Assembly (NCBI GenBank): GCA_910589035.1 | Contig: CAJUSI010000083.1 | Span: 1 to 60,922, forward strand | From: an uncultured Acetatifactor sp. | GTDB lineage: Bacteria; Bacillota; Clostridia; Lachnospirales; Lachnospiraceae | Reading direction: 5' to 3' | Length of the DNA stretch: 60,922 nt | Part shown: one piece after another, positions 51,625-60,675 of the stretch | How positions within the stretch are numbered: the stretch's first letter is position 1 | Layout: every line of letters begins with the position of its first letter | Made by a program: the position numbers and the translations under genes | The notes under the pieces: model-generated | The model's input: only the letters and a program-made list of their open reading frames with translations | Database searches by the model: none | Told to the model about the DNA's origin: nothing

Positions 51625-52293
51625 CTATAAATATGGTTTCAATTTTTCAATAAGTTCATATACTTTTGTTCCCGGAGCAGCTATTGCCGGAAGCTTGCCT
51701 GTGTTAATTTCATCAAGCCGCTTTGCGTTATGAATGGCAGCATCCATAAACGGCCTTAATATAAAGTACATATCATCCCTGTTCTTTGCATAATCCCCAT
51801 ATCCCATGCTTTTCAGATATCCCGACAGCTTATCCCAGTATTCAGTTCGATGTATATCAGATTGATAAAATCCAAAATGCAGCAGAAACCATAGCTCTAT
51901 GCATTGATTTGACCATATGGCATGAAAAGTCATATCCTCCGTCGAAGCTTTTTCACATAGAACCACCGTATAATTAATATGCTCCGCCGGAAAATCATCC
52001 GTATCATAAACTATCCATACATGCTTGTATTCATTGGCCGAATTGTAAGCTTTCTGCCTTGCTTTTTCAAACAAGCTCAGCGTATTATCTCCCACACCTT
52101 CAATCACCAGCTGGATATGATCTCGAAATTTTTCATTAATACTCCTTTTTATTGCCTCAAAATATCGCGGTTCTGTATCCGTTCCTTCCGTTACAATCAA
52201 GTGGTATTCCGGCTGCAGCCTTACCCTTTTGCCCTTTCTTCCCTTTACCCAATCTTTTCCAAGATCAGATTTTTTCAGAGGCTTAAGACTCAT
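51625..52293 (-). CDS. rloB: RloB family protein (AbiLii-like)
   Basis: A 222-residue protein with the RloB pattern: LIVTEGTDTEPRYFEAIK (conserved Glu, residues about 30-50), EGVGDNTLSLFEKARQKA, then VWIVYDTDDFP (acidic pair) and AIWSNQCIELWFLLHFGFY. The acidic E...DxD arrangement resembles a Toprim-like metal site, so nuclease activity is plausible but not shown. It is coupled to rloA by an ATGA overlap at 52290-52293. RloB with an ATPase partner is linked to the AbiL abortive-infection system and to restriction loci in other bacteria. Confidence 0.88.
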   Translation of the reverse strand: MSLKPLKKSDLGKDWVKGRKGKRVRLQPEYHLIVTEGTDTEPRYFEAIKRSINEKFRDHIQLVIEGVGDNTLSLFEKARQKAYNSANEYKHVWIVYDTDDFPAEHINYTVVLCEKASTEDMTFHAIWSNQCIELWFLLHFGFYQSDIHRTEYWDKLSGYLKSMGYGDYAKNRDDMYFILRPFMDAAIHNAKRLDEINTGKLPAIAAPGTKVYELIEKLKPYL

Positions 52294-53498
52294 TTCCAAT
52301 CCCCTCCCAACATATTCTGCAGGTATGGATCTGCGCCGTATCTGCCCTCCAGATACTGCTTGTCAAAAGCAGCTGTACTGTTTACATGCTTGTCATTCTC
52401 ATCCCTGATATCATATAAAGAATAAATACTGCTGTCATGTTCGCTGCCAAGAGCAGCAAACCAGATTTCATCTCTTCTGAATACAGTATTCTTCATGGTA
52501 GTCAGATCATGAGATGTAAATATAAGCTGAGCGCCCTTTTTATTGACTTCAGTATTCTTAAATAGGCGGATAATATACCTGAGCAGCTTTGGATGAAGCT
52601 TCGCGTCAAGCTCATCGATTATCAGCAGACGCCCTTCCTGCAAGCTAAACAGTATGATAGGTAAAGCTGCCAGCAATTTCCTGGTTCCATCGGACTCCAC
52701 CGAAAACGGAAGTTCATATGGATTGCCGTCAACGATTCTTCTGATATACAGCTGATGCTCCTCCTCATTGTATCGATAGTCGGAAATATCTATATCCAGG
52801 TCATTAAGTGCATGAATAATGCGGCTCTTGGTATTTTCCTCATCCACAATGAGTATTCGACGGTCAATCTCAGGAACAGCATAGCTCTGAATAATACAGG
52901 ACTCAAACCATCTCATCACATCCGCGATTACTGTCAGATCATAATTAATGGCAAGAAATGAAAGGTAAGGCATTTTGGGATTTACCAGCTTGTTGATCCC
53001 GCTCTTCTTTATGCTTGCACCAAGTGTAATTTCGGCCCCTTCACGTTCAAATACAGTTCCCGTTCTGCGGCCTCCCACAGATTTCCAATACAGGCACTCC
53101 GATACAATTTCTCCGCTCAGTATCGAAAGATAATATCTGTATTCATTCCCGCTGCGTCTAAAATATATTTGAAATTCAGTTGGCTCACTTTTTGATGTTT
53201 CATCTAACAAAAACGGCTGACATGTAACGCTGTGTTGAAAAATCATGCTCTCCCGGTTCTTTTCCAATTCCGCAACCGGCCTTACAATATTTGATATAAG
53301 GCATGCAAGGGCCTGGAGCAGATTTGTCTTTCCGCCTCCGTTCGGTCCATATATAACACTCACCGGCAGAATATCCGATGCGGAATTGCTGCCCTTCAGC
53401 AATGTATCCTCATACTCAGGAATTGCAGCCGCCTGCAGGTCAAACTCTGTTTCTGACTTATATGACTTAAAATTCTTAAAAGAAAAATGACAAAGCAT
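52290..53498 (-). CDS. rloA: RloA-like AAA ATPase (AbiLi-like)
   Basis: A 402-residue ABC-class ATPase of the AAA_15 type. Walker A is GPNGGGKTNLL (about residue 50), Walker B LLIIDELDAKLHPKLL and the switch TSHDL. It begins MLCHFSFKNFKSYKSETEFDL, the usual 'NFKS' N-terminus. The start at 53498 follows GGGAGGAG. A consensus promoter precedes it at 53522-53550. It should act with RloB as an infection-triggered toxic pair; that role is by family. Confidence 0.9.
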   Translation of the reverse strand: MLCHFSFKNFKSYKSETEFDLQAAAIPEYEDTLLKGSNSASDILPVSVIYGPNGGGKTNLLQALACLISNIVRPVAELEKNRESMIFQHSVTCQPFLLDETSKSEPTEFQIYFRRSGNEYRYYLSILSGEIVSECLYWKSVGGRRTGTVFEREGAEITLGASIKKSGINKLVNPKMPYLSFLAINYDLTVIADVMRWFESCIIQSYAVPEIDRRILIVDEENTKSRIIHALNDLDIDISDYRYNEEEHQLYIRRIVDGNPYELPFSVESDGTRKLLAALPIILFSLQEGRLLIIDELDAKLHPKLLRYIIRLFKNTEVNKKGAQLIFTSHDLTTMKNTVFRRDEIWFAALGSEHDSSIYSLYDIRDENDKHVNSTAAFDKQYLEGRYGADPYLQNMLGGDWK

Positions 53499-53521
53499 AT
53501 ACGCTCCTCCCTTTTCCATTT

Positions 53522-53550
53522 ATTATAGGACATAGAGCGCAAAATATCAA
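53522..53550 (-). promoter_or_regulatory. Promoter of rloAB
   Basis: TTGATA and a perfect TATAAT are separated by 17 bases, about 24 bases before the rloA start. Confidence 0.82.
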
Positions 53551-53649
53551 GTTATAAATTCGGTTTAGCACAAATATTTTATTTAATTCGTTTTATAATC
53601 CCATTTTCATCTCTTCGTTCCATACTCCTGTCATAGTATCCAAGACAGG

Positions 53650-53800
53650 ATTCTATGATCTTAAGTAGATATGGAGATTACTCCCCATACCCCTCATTCA
53701 AACCGTACATGCGCTATTAACGCATACGGCTTAACCCTGCACTTCAACTTGAATCTTCCGCTCGCCATCAGCTCGCACCAAAGTTCTATTATATCCGCCT
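53650..53800 (-). mobile_element. Group II intron-like remnant, non-coding part only
   Basis: On the minus strand, AGCCGTATGCGTTAATAG then CGCATGTACGG forms the CCGTA...TACGG hairpin, followed by TTTGAATGAGGGG and GGAGTAATCTCC. This resembles the conserved region just before the reverse transcriptase gene in bacterial group II introns. No reverse transcriptase reading frame is present, so only a fragment remains. Assigned from memory of the motif. The rest of the 53551-53873 gap has no gene. Confidence 0.5.
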
Positions 53801-53836
53801 TCCCTGAAAACAATAATAAAAAAAGAAATAATTTCC

Positions 53837-53857
53837 TGGCGGGGTCCCCGCGGCTCC
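53837..53857. repeat. Right direct repeat flanking rloAB
   Basis: TGGCGGGGTCCCCGCGGCTC plus C is the near-identical copy of 51550-51570, so the pair brackets rloAB, its promoter and the intron remnant. Confidence 0.75.
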
Positions 53858-53873
53858 AGTTCCCCCTCCCATT

Positions 53874-54450
53874 TCAGGAACAGAAAGGTTTTGTTTGCGA
53901 ATTCCACAATGTAAGATACAGTCCCTCTTCCTTCAGTAATTGCTCATGGGTGCCGGCCTGTACAATACGTCCCTGCTCAAGGACAATCACCTTATCCGCT
54001 ATGGAGACGGCTCCCAGGCGATGGGTGATAATGATTCCGGTCTTTCCCTCCAATTCCCTGCGAAAGGTATCATACATGGCCTTTTCTCTGAAAGGGTCGA
54101 TTGCCGAGGTTGCTTCGTCAAGGATCAGAAAATCAGCGTCTTTGTAAAAGCCCCTGGCGCATGACAGCTGCTGCCACTGGCCGCCGGAAAGCTCGGCGCC
54201 GCCGAATTCCTTCCCCAAAAGCGCGGACGGAGAAAGTTTCAGATCAGGAAGGAACGTCCTGCAGTAATCCGCACGCAAGTGAAACTAACGCCCCTGAATT
54301 CAATTTGGGCAGGCATGCCGACGGCTCCTTCCGTCCGAGTCTCACCCTCTTCCTCCAGCTGAAGAAAGGAAAAGAATCCGGACATTTGAGAGAAACTGGC
54401 AGACATTGTAAAAACACGGCCGCTTGGCTCATTGCTCGCGGGAATAAACA
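53874..54450 (-). pseudogene. ABC exporter pseudogene, internal deletion and frameshift
   Basis: The 3' part (53874-54278) holds a signature and Walker B (LSGGQWQQLSCARGF, FLILDEATSAID, ITHRLGAV). The 5' part in another frame (to about 54290) ends SGFFSFLQLEEE then PAQIEFRGVSF, the start of a nucleotide-binding domain. The roughly 110 residues between, including Walker A and the Q-loop, are missing, and the two parts are out of frame. The membrane domain is also nearly all gone. Confidence 0.8.
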
Positions 54451-54461
54451 AGTCTCCATTC

Positions 54462-56261
54462 TCAGAAATCGCACTCCGCCTGGTGCTCCTGATAGTACCG
54501 GGCCTGGGTTTCAAACATCTTCCGATAGATTCCGTTCTCCAGCCCCATCAGCTCCTCGTGGCTTCCGTTCTCCGCAATGCGGCCATCCTGAATCACCACA
54601 ATCCGGTCGCAGAACCGGGTTGCGGAAAGCCGGTGGGAGATCATAATAGAGGTCTTCCCGCGGCTGATCTCCCTGAAACAATGAAAAATCTCCTCCTCGG
54701 ACACCGGGTCCAGGGCGGCTGTGGGCTCATCCAGTATCAGCAGCGGCGCATCCTGGTACAGCGCTCTGGCAATGGCCAGCCGCTGCCCGTTTCCGCCGGA
54801 TAATTCCACCCCGTCAGCTTCAAAGAGCCTGTAGAGATAGCTCTTCTCCCCCTTCGGCAGGGCCTCCACGGCATCCTTTAAACCCACGCGCTCAAAAAAC
54901 GGCCCAAGCTCCGCATCCTCCTGCCGCCCCAGCACCACATTGTCGTAAATAGTATAGGCAAACAGCCTGAAATCCTGGAAGACCGCCGTACTGCGTCCCT
55001 CCATGCTTTGCGCTTTCTCCCCGTCAAACAGAATCTCGCCGTCCCCGGGACGGTAGAAGCCGCAGAGCAGCTTCACCAGCGTGGTCTTCCCCGCACCGTT
55101 GCGCCCCACGATGGCCAGATGCTCTCCCTTTTGAATTGTCAGAGACAGGTCCTTCAGCACAGGCCCTCCCGCTCCCGGATAAGAGAAGGAGATGTTTCTG
55201 GCCTCCACCTCCGGCGCATCGGCAGAGGGCTTCCTCTCCTCTTCCTCCCGCATGGACAGCGTCTCGAACTCCTGAAATGCGGAAAAAAGCTTCCCGGTAT
55301 AGAAAAGGTCCGACAGCTTGTCGCTGAGCCGGAAAAGGGCCGTCCCCAGATTCAGAAAAATTCCTGTATAGAAGGCATACTCCGCAATCCCCAGCTTCCC
55401 CTGTATGGCCCATACTGCCAGCAGGCCGTATATCACGAACAGCTGCAGCTGAGAGAGGAGGGAGGCCAGCCCTGCGCTCCGGCCGATGCGGCCGAACTGT
55501 GCGGACATTGCTTTCATATCCATCCAGTTCAGACGATGGATTTTTTTCATGATGATGCCGCCCATATCATAGATGCGGACGTCCTTCCCGATAGAGAAAT
55601 CCGCCGCAAGCCCATTATATGCACCTATCTTCCGCTCCATCGGAAGGATTACCATATAGGTTTCATTCCTGGTCTTCCTGGTCTTATTCACAAAATGCAG
55701 ATTGATCCCCGCCATCACAAGCAGGACCGCCAGCAGCACAGGGTAGCCCGCCGCGGCAATCGCCGCCGTGCCCAGCATGAGAAACACTCCGCTCAGGATA
55801 TTGGGAATGGTGTCCCGCAGCATCCTGTCCAGCGCGCCGAAATCAATGATGGGGCGCAGGGCCCGCTCCTTCAGGTCCATGACCCTGGGCTCCTCCAGCA
55901 GGGAGTAATCCATGGACATGATCCTTCTGCCCACATAGCATTTGAAATCGTCCCGAAACCGCTCGGAGAAGCCCCCCTGCTTCACCGTCAGGTACCGGAT
56001 CAGTCCCGTGCAGAGGAGATTGGCTCCGATCAGGCAGCCCACCAGTGCAAACAGCGTCCGCCGGCCCTGCCCATCCAGCAGCCCCGCCAGAATCTGCTGC
56101 GTGAGCCAGGTGCTCAGAATAGGGCTGACGGCGGATGCAGCCGCAATCCCGGCCGTCGCTATCAGGTAAGCCGGAGATACCATGAGCGTCAGCTTCATAA
56201 TATAAAAAGGCAGTGCAAACTTCCGGCCGATTTCCCCGAATCTTTTCTCATCCCTCTTCAT
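54462..56261 (-). CDS. ABC exporter, fused membrane and nucleotide-binding domains (array member 1)
   Basis: A 599-residue exporter. Membrane domain residues about 20-310; Walker A GRNGAGKTTL, signature LSGGNGQRLAIA, Walker B LLILDEPTAALD and ISHRLSATRFCD. It ends QARYYQEHQAECDF; related tails occur in the neighbouring genes. The start at 56261 follows AGGAGG six bases away; an upstream ATG at 56276 overlaps the stop of the next array gene. Substrate unknown. Confidence 0.9.
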   Translation of the reverse strand: MKRDEKRFGEIGRKFALPFYIMKLTLMVSPAYLIATAGIAAASAVSPILSTWLTQQILAGLLDGQGRRTLFALVGCLIGANLLCTGLIRYLTVKQGGFSERFRDDFKCYVGRRIMSMDYSLLEEPRVMDLKERALRPIIDFGALDRMLRDTIPNILSGVFLMLGTAAIAAAGYPVLLAVLLVMAGINLHFVNKTRKTRNETYMVILPMERKIGAYNGLAADFSIGKDVRIYDMGGIIMKKIHRLNWMDMKAMSAQFGRIGRSAGLASLLSQLQLFVIYGLLAVWAIQGKLGIAEYAFYTGIFLNLGTALFRLSDKLSDLFYTGKLFSAFQEFETLSMREEEERKPSADAPEVEARNISFSYPGAGGPVLKDLSLTIQKGEHLAIVGRNGAGKTTLVKLLCGFYRPGDGEILFDGEKAQSMEGRSTAVFQDFRLFAYTIYDNVVLGRQEDAELGPFFERVGLKDAVEALPKGEKSYLYRLFEADGVELSGGNGQRLAIARALYQDAPLLILDEPTAALDPVSEEEIFHCFREISRGKTSIMISHRLSATRFCDRIVVIQDGRIAENGSHEELMGLENGIYRKMFETQARYYQEHQAECDF

Positions 56262-56272
56262 ATGCCGCCTCC

Positions 56273-58174
56273 TCATGCTTTATTGTCCTGAACTGCCTTG
56301 CCGCCCCGGACTGTTTTCCTGCCTTGATCTGCCTTGCCACCCCAAGTTGCTTCCCCGTCCTGAACTGCCTTGTCACCCTGGGCTGCTTCTTCCCCCTGCC
56401 CCTGCTCCTGCTCCCTGTAGTATTTGGCCTGAGTCCGGAACATCCGGCTGTAGATTCCGCCCTTCCGGTACAGTTCTTCATGACTGCCCCGCTCCGCAAT
56501 CCTGCCCTGGTCCAATAGCCAGATTTCGTCACAGAAACGTGTGGAATTCAGGCGGTGGGAAATGAATACCGTGGTTGCCTTACGGGAAATTTCATGAAAA
56601 TGAGTGTATACCTCTTGCTCCGCCAGGGCGTCCAGCGCAGCCGTAGGCTCATCCAGCAGAAGAATGCCGCCGCCCCGGTAAAGGGCCCGGCAGATCACCA
56701 GGTTCTGGCGTTCCCCGCCGGAAAGCTCCACCCCTTCCGGATCGATGGCCTTGCCCACCGGGGTCTCCAGCTTTTTCGGCAGGCTTTCCACCTTGCCGTA
56801 CAGCCCCATGAGACGCAGTGCCTCTTTGGCCCGGCCCTCCTCTTCCGGCGTATTTTCCTCCTGCAGCGTAATATTTTCCAGCACCGTTGCGGGAATTACT
56901 CTGGACTCCTGGAAGACTGCGGCGATACGGTCCTGGTATTTCCGCAGGTCCAGAGTCCGCAGGTCCACGCCGTCTATACGGATGGTTCCCTCATAATCCG
57001 TATAAAGCCCGCACAGCAGCTTCACGATGGTGGATTTTCCCGCGCCGTTGCGTCCCACCAGCGCCACATGCCTGCCCGGTTCCGCCTTACAGGAGAAATC
57101 CTTCAAAACATACTGTTGGCTTCCGGGATACCGGAAGGATACATGTTCAAACTCGAACCCATGGGCCTCCGCCCGGGGAAGCAGCGCAGTGCCCCCTTTC
57201 CGTTCCCCCTCCTCCTCCGCAAAGTCTCTGTAGGTCCGGACCTGCCTGGCCGTGTCGGCCAACTCCGCCCCCGTCTGCACAAGGCTTAGCCCCACCGCCG
57301 CAAAGGAGGCGAACACCCCCGTATAAAGCACGAAGGAATCCACGGTCAATTCCCCATTCAGATACATATCCACCAGATAAAAATAGACCGCCGCTTCGCG
57401 GAAAAGCGTAAAAAGAATATCCACGGCCGCCGCGCTCTTCTTCTTTCCGGCAATCCGTTTCAGGAACAGCTCGTACTGACACTGGTACTGGCGGTAGATG
57501 CCGATGAGCCAGTCCTTTATGCCAAAGAGACGCACTTCCTTGCCATAGCCGTAATCATACATCAGCGAGAAGGTGTAGTCACGCTTTCTCGTAATGTCCG
57601 CCCTCTCGTCCTTCCTCTGATATTCGTATTTTTTTACCCTGTTTTCAAAATAAAGATTCATGACAATGTTCAGAAACGGCAAAAGAAGCAGGAGCGGCTG
57701 CAGACCCGCTGCCAGATAAATATAATAACCCAGAATAATACTATTGGATAAAAAGACCGTTCCCGTCCTGTGCAGCGCTCCCACGAAACGGTCCACGCTG
57801 GACATGGCATTGCTCAGGCGGTTCAGCACCGCCGGATTCTCCGTGTCCGCAAAGGGCATATGCAGGGCCTTTCCCTGCAGCGTCTCCTTCAGCTTAAATC
57901 CCAGCCGCACAAAAAGGTCCTCGTTTTTCAGGCTGTAACAGGACAGCAGAAAAGAGGAGGATACGGACACCAGCGCCAGAATTCCGATATGTACCGCAAA
58001 CCCTTCCAGGTCCTGCGCCATAATATCGCCGATGACCACCTTGGGCAGCAGCACTCCGGCAACAGGTCCCGCCGCCATCGCCAGCGTCAGCATGACAAAG
58101 ACGGCAAAATAGCTTTTTTCACTCTTCCAGACAATTCGGATATAATAGCGGATGTTTTGAATGAATTCTTTCAT
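56273..58174 (-). CDS. ABC exporter (array member 2) with repetitive C-terminus
   Basis: A 633-residue exporter. Walker A is GRNGAGKSTIV, signature LSGGERQNLVICRA, Walker B ILLLDEPTAALD and switch ISHRLNSTRFCD. After the conserved FRTQAKYYREQEQ end there is an added 40-residue tail of about ten-residue repeats (QGDKAVQDGE and similar). The DNA of the tail is a tandem repeat at about 56281-56390. The related genes lack this tail. The stop overlaps the start region of array member 1. Confidence 0.9.
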   Translation of the reverse strand: MKEFIQNIRYYIRIVWKSEKSYFAVFVMLTLAMAAGPVAGVLLPKVVIGDIMAQDLEGFAVHIGILALVSVSSSFLLSCYSLKNEDLFVRLGFKLKETLQGKALHMPFADTENPAVLNRLSNAMSSVDRFVGALHRTGTVFLSNSIILGYYIYLAAGLQPLLLLLPFLNIVMNLYFENRVKKYEYQRKDERADITRKRDYTFSLMYDYGYGKEVRLFGIKDWLIGIYRQYQCQYELFLKRIAGKKKSAAAVDILFTLFREAAVYFYLVDMYLNGELTVDSFVLYTGVFASFAAVGLSLVQTGAELADTARQVRTYRDFAEEEGERKGGTALLPRAEAHGFEFEHVSFRYPGSQQYVLKDFSCKAEPGRHVALVGRNGAGKSTIVKLLCGLYTDYEGTIRIDGVDLRTLDLRKYQDRIAAVFQESRVIPATVLENITLQEENTPEEEGRAKEALRLMGLYGKVESLPKKLETPVGKAIDPEGVELSGGERQNLVICRALYRGGGILLLDEPTAALDALAEQEVYTHFHEISRKATTVFISHRLNSTRFCDEIWLLDQGRIAERGSHEELYRKGGIYSRMFRTQAKYYREQEQGQGEEAAQGDKAVQDGEATWGGKADQGRKTVRGGKAVQDNKA

Positions 58175-58281
58175 AAACTTGTCTCCTTAAGGCAATCCGG
58201 CAGGAATTTCCCGTTTGACAGGAAGCGCCCGCAGCAGGTGCCCGGTCCATTGCTGCGGGAAAATTTATGTTTTTATAATTT

Positions 58282-60177
58282 TTACTGGTTAGGATCTTCA
58301 CTTACATAATACTGCGCCTGTGCATGCCACATTTGCGCATATTTACCATCTTCCTCTGCCAGAAGATGGGCATGGCTTCCCTCCTGTATTATTCTGCCGT
58401 CGTCCAATACGATAATCCGATCGCAAAATTTACAGGAAGAGAGACGATGTGATATGAAGATCACCAGTCTGTCTGCCATATTTTTATGTATACTCTCATA
58501 TACTTCTGCTTCCGCCCTGGGATCCAGCGCCGCTGTGGGCTCATCCAGTATCATAACCGGGCTGTCCCTGTACAAAGCCCTGGCAATGGCTATTTTCTGC
58601 GCTTCGCCCCCGGAAATATCACGTCCCCGGCTGTCAAAATCCCGATATAAAAATATATCCATTTCCTTTCCCATCTTTTCAAAACAGTCCCAGGCTCCCG
58701 CTTTCTCTATGCACAGCTTTGCTTTATCAGAATCATATTGGCAGGAAGCCGCCAGGTTTTCCCCCAGGGAAAATGCAAACAGCTTAAAATCCTGAAATAC
58801 GGCGCTGATCAATTTCGTATATTCGTCAAAAGAATACTCCCAGATATCCACTCCATTCAGTAAAATCCTGCCTTCCTCAGGGCGGTACAGACGGCACAGA
58901 AGTTTGATAAGCGTAGTTTTTCCGCTTCCGTTTGTCCCCACAATAGCCGTTTTGGATATCCCCCCTATCCGCAGATTTATATTTTTCAGCGCATACTCTC
59001 CGCTTCCCGGGTAACGGAAAGATACATTCTCAAACACAAAGCATCCTTCCCCATTCGCCTCCATGCACACCGCTTTCTTCCCGGAATCCGCTTCCTCCGG
59101 CAATTCCATATATGAAAAATAAGCTTCCATTGCCTCATTGTTCGTCCGCAGCATTGCAAACGTGGTCATAAAACTGTTTATCCCCGACAGAAAACCGCTG
59201 ATACACCCCACATATGCCAGAATATCTCCCACTCCAACCAATCCCAATAACGCCTTAACCCCAACGAACAGGTAGACATATACGGTCAGAAGAATAGAGA
59301 TGAGCGAAATAATCGTTCGGTATTTCATCTGCATCCTTCGGATTCTTCTGAAAGTTCCAACCGCGCCCTCCAATTGCTCTGCATACTGCCCCTCGATCAG
59401 CTCCTTCTGTCCATGAAGTCGAATATCCTTTCCCACATGATAATCTGTCAGATATTGAGAATAATAAAAATCAAATAGCCGCAGAAATTCCCCAAGTCCC
59501 CCGATCATCCTGTTGGTACGCGATGTCTCCCTGCCCGCCGCAGCCATGCTGACCGGGACAGTAAACGCCATGATAAGGAGTAATAAAACGGATCCTGCCG
59601 GAGAAGCGATCACCCCGGCGATCCCTGTGCCCCCAGTCTGAAACTTCAGGAATACGGACATGGATAGGGCGGCTGCCATCACCATGGAAAAAATTGAATG
59701 CAATGTTGCCTGTACCTGATAGATCAGACTGAATATTCCGCTGCCTGTCGCCATCTGCATATCATATATGCGCTGCTTTTTTTGCTGTATTTTCTCATCT
59801 TCTATCATTTCATAGGGCAGCCTTGCCGCTTTTTCGCTTATTTTCATCTGATAAATCGCATTAAACTTTTCTCTCTGGAATTCGCCAATTTCCCTGAAAA
59901 GGCTCTCCAGCATGCGGCATCCAATACTGCACCCCAGGTATGCCAAAGTATAAATAACAAGAGCCCTTTTTTCCGCCAGGAGCAGCGCGTTAATAATCCG
60001 GGCTGTAAAATACAGAAAAAGATACGGCTGAAGGGCGCCGAAGACAGATAACAGCAGCAACGATATTGGCAGCCCTTTTGAAATGGAAAAAACTTCCTTT
60101 ATACCCTTTCCCATCATTTTGAGATCCGCACCCAATTTCTTCACTTTATTTCTTCCCTCCATCCTTCTGATTTCCAT
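58282..60177 (-). CDS. ABC exporter (array member 3)
   Basis: A 631-residue exporter. Walker A is GTNGSGKTTLI, signature ISGGEAQKIAIARA, Walker B VMILDEPTAALD and ISHRLSSCKFCD. The end reads MWHAQAQYYVSED, matching the QAxYY tails of the neighbours. The membrane domain has a longer basic N-terminus than the others. It is followed by a 107-base gap before member 2 with no gene. Confidence 0.9.
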   Translation of the reverse strand: MEIRRMEGRNKVKKLGADLKMMGKGIKEVFSISKGLPISLLLLSVFGALQPYLFLYFTARIINALLLAEKRALVIYTLAYLGCSIGCRMLESLFREIGEFQREKFNAIYQMKISEKAARLPYEMIEDEKIQQKKQRIYDMQMATGSGIFSLIYQVQATLHSIFSMVMAAALSMSVFLKFQTGGTGIAGVIASPAGSVLLLLIMAFTVPVSMAAAGRETSRTNRMIGGLGEFLRLFDFYYSQYLTDYHVGKDIRLHGQKELIEGQYAEQLEGAVGTFRRIRRMQMKYRTIISLISILLTVYVYLFVGVKALLGLVGVGDILAYVGCISGFLSGINSFMTTFAMLRTNNEAMEAYFSYMELPEEADSGKKAVCMEANGEGCFVFENVSFRYPGSGEYALKNINLRIGGISKTAIVGTNGSGKTTLIKLLCRLYRPEEGRILLNGVDIWEYSFDEYTKLISAVFQDFKLFAFSLGENLAASCQYDSDKAKLCIEKAGAWDCFEKMGKEMDIFLYRDFDSRGRDISGGEAQKIAIARALYRDSPVMILDEPTAALDPRAEAEVYESIHKNMADRLVIFISHRLSSCKFCDRIIVLDDGRIIQEGSHAHLLAEEDGKYAQMWHAQAQYYVSEDPNQ

Positions 60178-60222
60178 CCAAATAAAACTTGCATCTGCCC
60201 CGGCAGAAATCCCTGATATCCC

Positions 60223-60507
60223 TCAACCGCATTCCTGGTAATATTTGCTTTGCAATGCAAACAGAGCCGCATATTTTCCGTTTTTTTCCATCAATTCCTC
60301 ATGGGTTCCTGACTCTGTGATTTTTCCGTTTTCCATAAACAATATCCTGTCACAGAATCTTGTGCTGGAAAGTCTGTGAGATATGAATATTGAGGTTTTT
60401 CCCTTCGTCAGATCCGCATAGCGCATGTACATCTCCCCTTCCGCGATCGGATCCAGAGCCGCTGTGGGTTCATCCATAAAGTATAGCCCCGTCCCCGCAA
60501 CTCTCTA
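60223..60507 (-). pseudogene. 3' fragment of an ABC exporter (array member 4), truncated by a mobile element
   Basis: The frame reads GTGLYFMDEPTAALDP, then ISHRLSSTRFCD and QSKYYQECG at the end. The Walker B end and switch are present; everything upstream is absent. A stop and unrelated sequence precede it at about 60508, the edge of an inserted element. Part of the conserved ARALYR stretch is lost, showing a clean join. Confidence 0.8.
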
Positions 60508-60569
60508 AAATGGCGGTTTGAACGGTATGTAAAACTGTGTTTTGTGTTTCTTCTTTAAATTATCCATCG

Positions 60570-60599
60570 AAAAAAGCATGACCACCGCCATGCCTTTTT
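60570..60599 (-). terminator. Terminator after the DUF6262 gene
   Basis: GGCATG-loop-CATGC with AAAAA before and TTTTTT after, on the minus strand, 77 bases past the stop. Confidence 0.65.
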
Positions 60600-60675
60600 C
60601 CCTCACAAATATGTCGTCTCACTTTCCTGCCTGCGACCTATTCTCCCAGGCTATGTACCATCTCTCCTTCCTACC

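Noticed and set aside
58119..58301. 60-codon minus-strand frame as a peptide precursor for the ABC array
   Set aside because: It overlaps the exporter genes on both sides and lacks a leader/core pattern or ribosome binding site.
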